A stretch of DNA of 64,000 nt from Onchidella celtica (lineage: Eukaryota; Mollusca; Gastropoda; Systellommatophora; Onchidiidae): the NCBI GenBank assembly GCA_963931925.1, contig OZ007571.1:8761444-8825443 (forward strand), read 5' to 3'. The position numbers and the translations under genes are program-made. Below, piece by piece: positions 33,930 through 45,232 of this stretch. The notes beneath the pieces were generated by a model. That model was not told the origin of the DNA. It worked only from the letters and a program-made list of their open reading frames with translations, and did not search any database. Within the stretch, counting starts at the first letter, position 1, and the number at the start of each line of letters is the position of its first letter.

Positions 33930-34915
33930 TACATATCAGTAGCTTACCAATGTACATAAGTATAAGGGCAGTCACGAATGAACAGTTCGGAAAAAGACTT
34001 CTACTTGAAACTGCATGCCATTTTCAACTATTTAATATCTACCACTGCAATAGCACATCTCATTGGGTGAAGAAATCATTGGATGACAATTCAAAATAAG
34101 GGGAGAAATTAAGAAAACCTGAGGTGGACTGTGGTCTGGTACTCGGAGAACCACTGATCTCATATAATTTGGGTTTCCACAATGGTGCGTTTTAAGCAGC
34201 TTGAGATGAAAGCTGAATGCGTTATTTACGTTTATTGGTTCTTGGCAGTCAGTACCTGTCGTCTCACGTCACTGCGCTGGAAGGGAGGGGTCCTCCATTT
34301 ATGTGATGCAATATGGTTGAGATCTGTTTCTAATTCTGTCAGTGAGTCAGTGGAGCTATCATAGTTTTATAGATAAAATAGATAAAATTCCTGTAGATTG
34401 TGGGTGGATTGCATTCAACCCACTGCAGCCTCCCGTGGATAAGAGTCATGTTTCAGTGCGGAGTTTCCAGTTGACAAAACATAGACACAATTCTGTCAGG
34501 CAAACTGAAATCGTGAGGTGATCGTTGAAAATATCCGGGATTGGAGATTTCATGAAGAACTTTAACTTTTGAGACTCTGGGCGTAGAAAAAGTCACCTGT
34601 ATTGTTGTAAGAGAGTTCCCGTCATACTGCAGGCATTTGGATGTATATTTTCTTCTTCCTGTATTCTTCCATCGGTCAGTTGGTCAGTCTATCTGTCCCT
34701 CCATATCGTCTCTTATCCGGTCACTCATCTATTATTCCCATTATCTATCATCAAGCCATTCCAACCAAAGAGTTGTCAGTCGGTCCTACATCTGTGCATC
34801 CAATCGTCTGTGGTTAGTGAAATTAAAAACTAGTGCACACCCCCCACCCCCACCCCCGCTCCAGAATCCCCCCATTGACATATGATTTATCAAATCTAAC
34901 ATTGTTCTCCTACAG
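33930..34915. other. upstream/intronic region of the 35.2-kb gene
   Basis: No coding exon was recognised. The stretch ends in a splice acceptor, CATTGTTCTCCTACAG at 34900-34915, preceded by C-rich DNA near 34840-34872. It is therefore probably the last part of an intron separating an unseen 5' UTR exon from the coding exon. Confidence 0.5.
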
Positions 34916-35013
34916 ATGATACAACAAAGAGCTAACCAAGAGCCATCGACAACAGCATGACGCAACAACAACGTCCCCGACAGTCGTCCATCTCTACACA
35001 TCAACCAACTTGA
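34916..35013 (+). promoter_or_regulatory. two overlapping upstream ORFs in the 5' UTR
   Basis: The inferred exon begins with an ATG at 34916, giving a 14-codon ORF that ends at 34960. A second ATG at 34957 overlaps its stop codon and gives an 18-codon ORF that ends at 35013. Both precede the main ATG at 35175. The ATGA overlap would suit termination-reinitiation. If the acceptor at 34915 is used, these ORFs lie in the mRNA and would be expected to dampen translation of the main ORF. Confidence 0.4.
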
Positions 35014-35174
35014 AGCTGGCATAGAGAATCTAACATAATAGCACTTTCATGGTTCTTTGCCAGTCAGTAGCCAGAGCTTAAAGATACCACTTGACAGACT
35101 CAAGCCAGACAACACTGTGAGACTGCGGATCAAACATTCTGAGACTTACTTGTGTGAGCTCTACCTAAACAACC

Positions 35175-36509
35175 ATGGCGACAAGGCCGGGAGTTCAGGA
35201 AATCTTCAGTAACCAAACGCTGGGAAGTACCGCTGCCTTCAAGTATGAGAATCAAGAATCAAAGGAACAATATCAGATATCCAAGAAAAAGACGGCAGCG
35301 CCTCAGCCGCCGATGAAGAAATTTGGTGGCTACAAACCCAAAATCCTCTCAGAGGCGGATAATTTTCTGGAGGTGGAGAGGTCACTGCAGGAATCGCAAG
35401 AATCGGCCCTGGCTGCTAAAACTAAACGCGCCCCGGACCCAAGTGAAGACCGACCTCCGGCGCAACTGACACAACCCAAACCATGGATTATTGGAGACAA
35501 AAATGTACCCATGGTTCTCAATACTGTCGACGATGATGACGACGACGACATGGATGATGACAATAACAATGTTCAGTCAATAGATGGAGACTCTCATGTA
35601 TACAACACATTTATACAGAACGATGACAATAGATCGTCTCGGAGAACAAACTCCACCTCATCCAGTGCTTCTACATTGATTCCTCATGAATTCGATGGAT
35701 CGCAATCCGGGATTGACAATCCGGCTCTACAAGTGGAAGGTGCTCCGCCTGGGGCCACCATTACAGCCAGCTCTTTCATCCTGCAGCCTTCCACAGAGTC
35801 CCCACTGTACGAAATTCCCAATGGCGTCCACCAGAACGGTGACAGCCGGGGTGAGCCAGATGGCGTCTTCATTCCTCCGCCAGACTATGAGGAAGACGAA
35901 CAAACCCTTGACTTCACCTCTGAGGACACAGACGACCCCAGTGACGGTGGAGAAGAAGGAAGATCGAAGCAGCCCAAAGCCAGACCACTAACCAAAGTCT
36001 ACGAAGGGGCTGATCTTTCGCATTATCTGAGTGATGATGATGAAGAAGATCCGGCGGAAATGTCAGGGTTTGACACCTACAGCACCTCAAGCAGAATGTC
36101 TAAGCCTGACCACCAAAGGCCAACGGTCAGCGAGAAACATAGCTTATTTAAAACAAGTCGGTCCAAAAATAAACGGAAAAATAAAAACTCAACAACAGCT
36201 TTCAACAGTGTCCGCAACTTTAGCTACGCTGATTCCAAATTCGGCACAAAGGGAAAATCTTCTGGCAAATCTTTATCATTTACTGAGCTGAGTGACGATA
36301 GTGAACTATTCCTAAATGCAAACAATCGCCACAGCTCCTATGAATCGTTTTTGCGTACACGTCAGGGGGAGACAATCCCTGCAGAAGCCAATGACAGTGG
36401 AGTAGAGATGGGAGATGATAAACAAAACAAAGACGACACTATGTGGAAAAAGTTGACACTGAGACTTAAAAATCGCGTGAGTAGAGGTCCTAGTCTGAAA
36501 GAACACTAA
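35175..36509 (+). CDS. 444-residue acidic, disordered host protein with PPxY motif
   Basis: A single uninterrupted ORF starts at an ATG in a strong context (AACC before, G after) and stops at 36507. An acceptor at 34915 implies that the 5' UTR is spliced, and this may be the only coding exon. Its composition is Asp/Glu/Ser-rich and low in hydrophobics. It has no signal peptide, membrane segment or catalytic domain. Visible elements are APQPPMKKFGGYKPK (41-55), an almost pure Asp tract (119-129), PPPDY with a PPxY core (235-238, a possible ligand for WW-domain E3 ligases), a second acidic block (248-261), YLSDDDEED (284-292, CK2-like), a basic cluster (329-339) and a basic-amphipathic tail (WKKLTLRLKNR). 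It is probably an adaptor or regulatory scaffold. The family is not recognised. Confidence 0.8.
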   Translation: MATRPGVQEIFSNQTLGSTAAFKYENQESKEQYQISKKKTAAPQPPMKKFGGYKPKILSEADNFLEVERSLQESQESALAAKTKRAPDPSEDRPPAQLTQPKPWIIGDKNVPMVLNTVDDDDDDDMDDDNNNVQSIDGDSHVYNTFIQNDDNRSSRRTNSTSSSASTLIPHEFDGSQSGIDNPALQVEGAPPGATITASSFILQPSTESPLYEIPNGVHQNGDSRGEPDGVFIPPPDYEEDEQTLDFTSEDTDDPSDGGEEGRSKQPKARPLTKVYEGADLSHYLSDDDEEDPAEMSGFDTYSTSSRMSKPDHQRPTVSEKHSLFKTSRSKNKRKNKNSTTAFNSVRNFSYADSKFGTKGKSSGKSLSFTELSDDSELFLNANNRHSSYESFLRTRQGETIPAEANDSGVEMGDDKQNKDDTMWKKLTLRLKNRVSRGPSLKEH

Positions 36510-37505
36510 CAAAAACCTGGACTTCATAGTTCATGTTAGCAAATAAGCATTTTCACTTTTCGAAGAAAAGAAAGCCTTATTCAGCTCTGGGATGCTCCCT
36601 TATTTTGAACTGTCCGTGACGTCTTGTGAGAGACCAACAATATCTGTGTTGAAAGAAAAATTACAATGTCTGTCACAGTTCAAAAGCTGCATGAGAAAGT
36701 GCTATGCCATTGCCAGTGGCATCCTGACCGTTTTTCACCTGCACAAACTGGCGTACAATCCTTGGACTCAAGACCAGTTGACATTCCATATGTTTATTAT
36801 TTCGGGGTCTGTCATTGTTTTTGCAGCCCCCCGTATCTTTATCAAGACTTTGGACATTGGTCAGTCTCTAATATATTGTCTCCATTAATTATATATACAT
36901 TGTAATTCATAGTCTGCACTATAACTTCACGGTATCACATTTGCCTTAGTGAATTATGAAGAAGGAAATCATGCACGGGTGCAAGAGGTTGAGACTGAGT
37001 GCAACATTTCCTGCGAAATTTTACTCACTATGTAAACAAACAGTTTGTTTGGGTGCTAATGTAGAAATATCAGTGTATTTCTGAAGTGAATATGGGCGAT
37101 GATTTGTATGAAGATTGTAATATGAAAATTAATACAAGTGCTCTGCTCGTGGCACAATGATTCTCATATGATACATATACATGTCTATATTATGTGCAGT
37201 TGGTGTAATTAATTACGGTAGTTAGGAGTAAAAGACAATGAATACATCTACTGTGGTTACATTTGTAATTTTATTCAGTCTTCTTAAGGTCAAACAGAAT
37301 TGGCATTGAATAGCCCGTCTGGCATTTTTTTTGGTCTTTCCCTTAAGTACCTGGACACACTTTTATGTAAAGTGTTTTATAGAGATAAACAAACTATCAA
37401 GCTTTATGTCCCAGCCAGCTGTATTTTCTCACTCAAGAACGCATTTCTGTATTTTATTACCACTTACAGTTTGTAGTCTGTAGCAATAAATGTTCCATAG
37501 TAATG
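36510..37505 (+). other. probable 3' UTR of the 35.2-kb gene
   Basis: AT-rich sequence without coding signal follows the stop. The first canonical AATAAA is at 37485-37490, giving a 3' UTR of about 1 kb if used. Open frames here (for example near 36592-36905) lack coding character. Confidence 0.45.
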
Positions 37506-38488
37506 GTAAAGTAAATATTTCGTGAAATTTTACAACCTCTTACCAGTGGGAGTGCCCAGTATAAGTAAGCAGTGATAAAAAGTGCTATGGTGTTTGCTGT
37601 AAAACATAAGCTATGTAGGTTCCTATAGCAAAAGCCCTTGATAGATTACAACGTACCTTATGAGTTTTATGGTTGTTTCAGTCTCTGGCAGTAATAATTA
37701 CTTTAACTGAACGAATATGAAACATAGATAGTGTATGAGAGGAAAGGGAAGGTAAGACAAAGAAATGGAATGGGGAATCGTGAACTAAAACTTGAAAGAA
37801 AGGGGGGAAACCTTAACGACGGAGCAAAGAAACACACTTGCCCTGGTTGTTACGAGCCTCGTTATAAATCCCCAAGTTTTCTGTGTTCACTGAGACATGG
37901 AAACATCAAAACTTGACCTGCTTTGAGCAGTAGCGATAGACTGTACTTTCCCACGGAGAAATGGACATTTAAGACTTTTATCATTCATCTTGCAGCCCCC
38001 AGTGACTTAGTTGTCTGACTTAGTTATAAAATATGATTAACGTTGAAATGACTGGATTAATGCAAATGTATGGCTGTCAACTTTCATTGCCCAGGTCTGA
38101 GGTCTTTGTTTAAGACGTTCGCTGCCCGTGGCATTTGCACCTCGACTTTCCTGCCCAAACTTTTCTCTGATGTTTTATTTCGTTGCATTATAGAATTTTT
38201 CCAGGCTAGGATTGGATCTATTAGATTAAATAAGTCTCAGTTGTGTCAATCTCATCTTAAGTCTAAAGTAGCCTAACCCTTCAAAACAGGGACGACTATC
38301 AGTCATTCTCCGCGGGACGTAATCGCAGAGAACAATGTCACTATCCAAATGATACGTTGTGTTTTCAATGTTGCATTAGAGTTTCCAACCACTGTACAAT
38401 GTATTGACGGCCCTTGGAAGCTTGATGAACATTATAGGCGAAGACCCCGTACGTGCTTCGAAAATGAAAATTCGCTAACTACGTTCCA
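37506..38488. other. gene-free stretch
   Basis: No exon or element was recognised. Confidence 0.4.
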
Positions 38489-38686
38489 GATCTCTGGTCA
38501 GTGTATACATGATCTCTGGTCAGTGTATACATGATCTCTGGTCAGTGTATACATGATCTCTGGTCAGTGTATACATGATCTCTTGTCAGTGTATACATGA
38601 TCTCTTGTCAGTGTATACATGATCTCTGGTCAGTGTATACATGATCTCTGGTCAGTGTACACATGATCTCTTGTCAGTGTATACAT
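38489..38686 (+). repeat. 22-bp minisatellite, 9 units
   Basis: Nine head-to-tail 22-bp units of the form GATCTCTKGTCAGTGTAYAC plus AT run from 38489 to 38686 without spacers. Units differ mainly at one G/T position and at one C in unit 8 (GTACAC). Each contains the palindrome GTATAC. The G/T variants fall in the order G G G G T T G G T, showing stepwise duplication. With a 22-bp period and no unique spacers, this is not a CRISPR array. Confidence 0.95.
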
Positions 38687-38689
38687 GAT

Positions 38690-40690
38690 AGCGGGCCAAT
38701 TTCTCTACGAGAAGGGTAAGAGAGTGGATGAAAAACAAACTGATGTGTGTGTGGGTGAATCTTTGGAAATGTAACACGTTGGTCTCAGTTCTTTCTTCTG
38801 GTGTATTTTACCTGTATTTGTGTTTGCTTGAGCATTTCAGATGGGCAGGAAGACTCATATAATATGTATACATGTATAAAAACTGTGAACCGTCTTGTTT
38901 GCGAAGTAAGTGGAGGAATCTCAGATGAAGAATTGCAAAGTAAACAAACAAAGCGAGATGTGGAACAGGGCTACTGAGGTAACCAGTTCATACTTGAACT
39001 GCGTTTGCTCAACTGCAGTGGAATATCCTTCACAAGTTTGCTGATGGCTTAAAGTATTTACACACACAGATAGATCTAGACCTTTAGACTGATTTTCTTT
39101 AATGACTGTTTGACGATTATCGTAAGAGCCGAAAAGAACAATTTTACATCAGTGTTAGGCCATATTGTGTACATTTTGTCCATGTGTACATCATGCATAC
39201 CTTGACAACAACAGAGTATTGCATTAAGGGAAAGGTTTTGGGGGCAATTTACTATGGAGAGGCTGCTGAAAAAGCACATACAATGGACGTCAACATATGA
39301 TTTATATCTTCTAGTAAGAAACAAGTTTTCGCATGCTATAGGATTATTATAATTATTATTGTTGTATCCCTACAATATGTAATTATATTTTACCTTAATT
39401 GTATCAATGATAAATGGAATGGTAATACAGTATTTAACATACGAGTGCAGCGGCAAGTAATGACGAAATAAAAATATCATTTTGGCAAAAGGGTTACGTA
39501 CCTATTGGGATTAAAATTGAAGCTAACCTCGCTCGATCAGGCTATTTACGTGTATTGGACTCTGTCACGTCTGTGCACTCTGGCCGGTGTGTGACTGACG
39601 TTGAACACTGAAACTTGCCAACATCTTAAGTAGCACCGGTTATTTAGGGTAATTATTAAGATGGGACTTTGAAAATGGAGAAAATACTGTTGAAACAAAA
39701 AAATTTGGTCATGAAACGAAAAAAAGTCCAATTTTCACGTATTTGATTGGCTTTTGGAAGTTGGTCGTAATCATGTCCATTTTCTCTTGCAATCACAAAA
39801 ACATGATTCACATTCATATGGTGATTATTATTTGTATTGTTTTGATTCACCAACAAACAACATGTGATCTTATCTGCATAATTTTAGCAATCCAACTTCG
39901 TCTACTTAGTAACATGATGATCCTTAGCACACCTGTCTTTATCACTGTCCATGCCATACGAATAATATTGAAATCCAAGTGGCAGCTACACACTGGGGAA
40001 GTCAAACTGTCAACAGTAAACAGATCAAACAGCTGAGATTGCCTTAGATGTCACAGCCCTAAAATCCGTAGCCATTTGTTTGACTGTTTTGGTGTAGGCC
40101 TACATTATATTATGACAAGAAGTCATACAATTCGGTAGTTTGCTTTCTTTTCATTATCGACTCCGCGAAGCCCGATTACATAGAGTCAGGCCTATTGTTA
40201 GGGACGTAGTAGTTTACATTATAAGTCATTGCTGGACAGTGAACATACCGTAACCCAGTATTTTCTCAGTTTGGCTTTGTCATTAACAGGAGTAACCCTT
40301 TTGAAGGAAAGCAACTCTCTCAAAAGGCAGGAAACCAGATAGTGTTAAAAAGTAGCTCGGTGCAGGTCTAATGGTTTTTCTACAATGCGAATTGCTTCTC
40401 TGTTTCACATACATGTATAATCTGTATACAAATGTACTTTACTACTTCCATAAAACAGTTTATCTCTCCTGTCAAGTTCTGAAAAATCAGTTAAGCAATT
40501 TGGTTACACGAGCATGACATTGACATTGACAATATACCCGAACTTATCCGGTCTGTTTTTGGCCGTTGTAAACAATCATTTATACATGATATGATAAAGT
40601 TATTGTCCCCATTTAATGACGTTAATAATATAAGTTTATGTTATCGCACTTAAGCAATGTTGGTTTGTAAAGCTTGTTTTAGCATACATT
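38690..40690. other. gene-free stretch
   Basis: AT-rich DNA with no supported exon or repeat was found. Confidence 0.4.
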
Positions 40691-41074
40691 CAGGGTTCAT
40701 ACAAAGTCTTCAAAACTAATTTTAAGGACATTTTAAGGACTTCATAAGGACTCGCAGTAAAAAAAATTAAGGACCTGTGTGCCCGTGACCAAGAAATATG
40801 ACAACCATACAAGTGGTGTGCAGCACTCATCGAAACGGGATGTTTCTGTATCCAGAGTTCAATCTTAGTAAATTCACCCTGAAAAGTTCAGTTATTTCAA
40901 AGTACCAATTATCCAGTGTGCAACTGGACGATTTGAATCTCAAATGTTTCAAATTTTAATGACTTTTTAAGAACTTTGGCATCATTTTCAGAATTTAAGG
41001 ACTTTTTGAGAACTTATTTTTCTTTTATGAAAATTAAGGACTTTAAGGACTTTTAAGGACCTGTGTGAACCCTG
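40691..41074. mobile_element. hAT-type MITE (AAGGAC family), copy 1
   Basis: It begins CAGGGTTCATACA at 40691 and ends TGTGTGAACCCTG at 41074, imperfect inverse complements with the CAG tip usual for hAT. The interior is marked by many AAGGAC motifs near both ends. ATACAT lies on both sides, with one extra T at the left junction, consistent with a 6-bp duplication. Copies at 46360-46813 and 60099-60502 share the structure. No protein is encoded. Confidence 0.75.
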
Positions 41075-42434
41075 ATACATGTACATGTAATTAAAGTTAC
41101 TTCTTTCTGTACCAATCTGTGTATTGTTGACGCTGTATATGTAATTAATTTTTTTTTCGTAAAATGCACCGAGTATAATTGATGTTTCATGTTGGATGGG
41201 GTGGTGCAGCTGAAAAATCCAGCGGTTATGATGAAAGTGAAAGAAGGTTTGAGTATGCAGGGGAGCATGTGATTGTGAATATGAATGCGTATCTCCGTAA
41301 GTGTGTTTGACTCTGTGATATTCTTTCTTCTACTGCATGTATTTCAGCGTGCTTACTCCAAATGCATCAGGCACATCCATACATGTAGGCCTGCATCTTT
41401 TTATACACAATGTCATACCATTACACGTACGTCATTGTGTTTGGATTTTGAATAGACTTCTACACGAAAACAACAAAAACCAAAACAATGTGTATCACGC
41501 TCATTTTGAGCATAGATATTGTAGGCTTATTCAGTTATTGTATAGTTTAATCAGCCTCAGCAAACATATTAAACAAGGGTTGTCAAAAGTAGAATCTATT
41601 TTTTTTTCTAGAACAGCTAAGGATTGGGTGGTATTGGGACCCAAGCTTGACATAGTGAAAAGGCATTGAGTGACAGTGACGCAGAACTATTCTGGAGCCA
41701 GAGTAAGGAAAAACATTTTCGTAATTCTCGTGAGGATAATTAATTAATAAGAATAATAAGATTAATCAAGACAGTTGTGTCTCAGTTTAATCTCATATTA
41801 TTTTCGTAAAGTCTCAACAACTGGATTGTGATTTTGATATCCATAGATCTGTACATACAAATGTATATTGAATTTGATGTAGGCTTACTTGTGTATACAT
41901 GTATTATATTGTTATCATCAACACTAGCATTTGTTTTAGAAACTTTCATCAGTCGAAATGTTGGCACTCAACTCTTTATTTACTGAGGTTTTCTGTTGCT
42001 TTGTGAGTGAGAATGTAACAAATTGACGGAATGCTGTGCCAGTTCATCCCCTAAGAATGACAAACTTCAAACTCCCTGCCAACAACTTTTGAGAAATCAA
42101 GGATTGAAGTTTCATGTGATCATATTTTTTAGACTAGTTTAAAAAAAAATCTTTTTTTTAGTAATACATGTAGGGACCTACTTATAAATTACACAGCGAA
42201 TCTGCTTGAAACTTTGAGTCGTTTGACACAGAGTGGAGAAGGCCAATAGAAGTAATGTGTAGTGTGTAATTCAGTTCAGCCAAAAAGTGGAGATAGAGCC
42301 TTGTCATTCTAAGCTGGCGAGATGACTTTGACACACTTGCCTCAGATGATGTGCGCAAATGTGACTTTGTTGCCTTGCAGTTCCGTCGCAATTTTGTTTT
42401 GTTTTTTTGGAATTTAGGCACATCAATGGAGGTG
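41075..42434. other. gene-free stretch
   Basis: No exon or element was recognised. The last bases lead into the Ginger-type element with its TACA duplication. Confidence 0.4.
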
Positions 42435-42764
42435 TACATGTTACAGTAAGAAAAGGTATCTAGGTAATACGAGTAATTACTGAATATTTCAGTGAATACG
42501 CGTAATCCCTGTTTCACTCGGAGATTTCACGTAATCACTGAAATAATCAGGAATTACGTGAAAACCCTGAAAAATGGTCCCAGTAGTTACGTGTAATCCC
42601 TGATCACACTTAATTGCACACAATGCAAACATTGACAGGCATGTATAGTATAAAAATTTTATTGCTTAAATAGTTCGGTAAAAGATACACACTCTCTCTC
42701 TCTCTCCACGATATAAAAATAAGCATTTAAAAAAACTAAAAAATGGCAGACACCATCGACGTTG

Positions 42765-44815
42765 TCACTTGTTACAACAATTGACGCTGCTATGACAGCG
42801 TGAGTTACACTGAAGCCCTGCTTTAAAGCATTTACATCGCCTTGTCCTACACTTTTTGGCACCAGTACAGTTGCATCTTGTGAAGCCTTGTCAACCTGAA
42901 GAGGATTGAGAGTCACTATTTTTTCGGTGTTTATGTCGTCAGTGTTTAGAAGACGCTCAGGGCACAGATCGAATTGATTTCTGGAATACAGACCACTGAG
43001 AATACCAGCTTTTACGGCTATCCTATATTGGTCTGTGTCTTCTCGTCTGTCAATTATGACACCAAGGATATTTCTAGGATCGCCTCTCCCACGATCAACA
43101 AGTGGAATTGGCACAGCAAAGCTGTCTCCTTGTTCGCCAGCTCGCATCTCTACACGACTTCTTTTCACCATCCTTTCTGCTTGAGAAGTTTGTGCATTTG
43201 GCTGCTTCACGACGACGCCTTTTGAATTGTTTGATGCGTTCTTCGACCCTAAGGTTTTCAGCAAAGGAAGCAGAACTGTCAGATGGAGTGGGTGAGGGAG
43301 ACGTCACATGCTCTTCTGATTGTCCATAAGAACCAGGACTGTCAACATCGTAGGCAGATGGTGTTGCTGTGGGCGAGGAAGGTCCTGTGGGTAGATCAAT
43401 GTCTTGTGCTGATGTGCTTTCAAGTTCGACTGGAAGTAGAACACCGTCTGTCACACCAACTGTTGCTGTTTCATCACTTGTAGCTTGGATCTGGTTTGCA
43501 ACCCCATCAGTTTGGGAGAGAGGGTTTTCATTGACAGCAAGAAGATCTTCCTCAGTCTCCATCCGAGCAATCACTTCCACCGGCAAAGACGAAGTAGTAA
43601 GTCCAACACGAGCCTCACAGCCAAACATTGCAGAATATGGAGAGCACTTTATCCCGGAATGAAGAGTACTATTTTTCTGGAACTGAACAAATTTGATGCC
43701 CGTAGGCCAGTGCTGTGAGTCATTATCGGCCATCCATGCCACCAGCATATCTTTAATATCACCATTTGCTCGCTCAGCCGACCCCAGACTTTGGGGATGG
43801 CGAGGCTTACCATGCACCATTTTTAGGTTTGGCCAAACTTCCTTCAGCTCTGTGATGACGTGTGAAAAGAACTCGGATCCGTTATCGCTTTGGAGAATAA
43901 CGGGTGCACTAATGAGAAGAAAAATGTCCAGTAGATGAAAAGCAACCTCTGCAGCTCTTTTAGACGTCAAGGCTCGAAGGATGCAAAACTTCGTCAAGTG
44001 ATCCTGGTACACCATGATCCATTTCTTATTGGATCCACTGTGCATGCTTTGCATGTCAATAAGATCCACCTGACCCCTTGACGAGAATTCCTTGGTGAGT
44101 ATTGGACGAACGACAACACCCTTCGTCATCGGCCGTTTTCGTTTCTATTGGCATTCTTGACAGAGTGACTTGAACAGCTCAACGGCTTTAGTTGGAATGT
44201 TTGCATATTTCTTTTGTAGTTCTTTCAGCATCCGGTCTCTTCCACCATGGCCAGTTGAGATGTGGGCGCTCTTGACAACATCAAACGTCTCCTCGATGCT
44301 CACGTAGTAGAGTGGCGACTCCTGTTGTGCCGAACGTCTCTTTATCAGTTTTTCTGTGGGCCCGCACTGGAGTACTTCATACCTGAGAGAGACAGAGAGA
44401 GAGAGAGAGTGAGATAAGGAGAGAGAGAGAGAGGGAGAGACAGACAGACACACAAGTAGAGACCTTCACCATTCGTAAAAAAAAATAAAAATAAAAACAC
44501 TAAATGAAAGACAACAACAAAAAATAAAACGAGAGAGAGACAGACAGACAGACAGACAGAGACAAAGAGAGAGAGAGAGAGAGAGGGGGAGAGAGAGAGT
44601 GAATTTGTCTGAGACTGACTGAGTAAAATTGTATATTGAAGTGAAAACTTACTTCTCCAACAGATAATATCCAAGCAGCCCCTTGGCATGGGAATTATCA
44701 GCTGCTGCTTTCCAGTCATCAATGTCTTCTGATAGTCACATTTTGGAATTAATCCTTTTTTGTTTTCTTTAAAATGATCCTTGAGCTGTTGTGTAAACTT
44801 TTCCTCGATAGACAT
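42765..44815 (-). pseudogene. Ginger/KRBA2-like integrase transposase, two exons, decayed
   Basis: Exon 1 starts at ATG 44815 (MSIEEKFTQQLKDHF) and, after a frameshift near 44725, ends GLLGYYLLE plus two bases at 44653 with donor GTAAGT. The GA-rich intron is 44383-44652. Exon 2 starts at 44382, completes a Lys codon and reads YEVLQCG. Then come an HHCC zinc site (HISTGHGG, CQEC), a TAG at 44145-44147 just before KRKRPMTKGVV, and the DDE core: DLIDMQ (about 44060), SDNGSEF (about 43880) and SAERANGD (about 43770). A Ser/Thr/Pro linker and DRGRGDPRN follow, then, after breaks near 43190 and 42860, a Cys-rich tail (CKCFKAGLQCNSRCH). Transposase of the surrounding element; related to KRBA2-type domesticated proteins. 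Confidence 0.85.
44383..44652 (-). other. 270-bp intron of the Ginger-type transposase
   Basis: On the minus strand, donor GAGAA/GTAAGT and acceptor CTCTCTCAG/GTATG define it. Splicing restores the Lys-Tyr-Glu-Val join expected from the family. The interior is mostly (CT)n, which supplies a very long pyrimidine tract but also makes the region expansion-prone. Confidence 0.75.
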
Positions 44816-45232
44816 CTTGACTTTGCTTGAGGAAGGCGAATAATGAAGCAAGACGACCTTATCTAATAAACTTTGATCGAAACAAACACACTGCCAAACT
44901 CACCCAATTTCGGTGTCATAACACATTGACGGTGCAGAGCAAGCAAGTTTTGTGATGTACTTTCTTGCAAGCACACCAGAGCAAGCACACCAATAACCAT
45001 TTTAAAGAGGGAACTGAGTCTTATTCAGTGGCGGGGCTTTTACGCGAATTCACTGAAAGCTCAATAGTAAGAACACGTAAAATGACAGGTCTAATTTTAG
45101 GGATTTCGCGTTATCACTAGAAATTTCAGCAATTACGGGAAGTCCCTGAGTGAATCGGGGATTACGTGGATTTACTAAAATGCTCAGTGATTACTCGTAT
45201 TCCCTAGGTACCGGTTCTTACTGTAACATACA

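Larger units (their letters stand above)
42439..45228 (-). mobile_element. complete Ginger-type DNA transposon, 2790 bp
   Basis: The left end TGTTACAGTAAGAA (42439) and the right end (…TTCTTACTGTAACA, 45228) are inverted repeats matching over about 45 bp, including the shared AATACGAGTAAT block. TACA lies immediately outside both ends (42435-42438 and 45229-45232), a perfect 4-bp duplication. TGT tips, a 4-bp duplication and a retrovirus-like integrase inside are the defining traits of Ginger elements. Subterminal regions repeat ACGTGTAATCCCTGA-like motifs in both arms, possible transposase binding sites. The transposase gene runs on the minus strand and is broken, so the copy is non-functional although structurally complete. 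Confidence 0.9.

Noticed and set aside
36592-36888. 98-codon frame after the 444-residue gene
   Set aside because: Lies in the probable 3' UTR, with no coding-like composition or splice signals.
38489-38686. Possible CRISPR-like array
   Set aside because: Repeats are directly adjacent with no unique spacers, and the genome is eukaryotic.
42974-43938. Plus-strand frames of 66-97 codons
   Set aside because: Shadows of the minus-strand Ginger integrase; the minus-strand frame has the conserved motifs.
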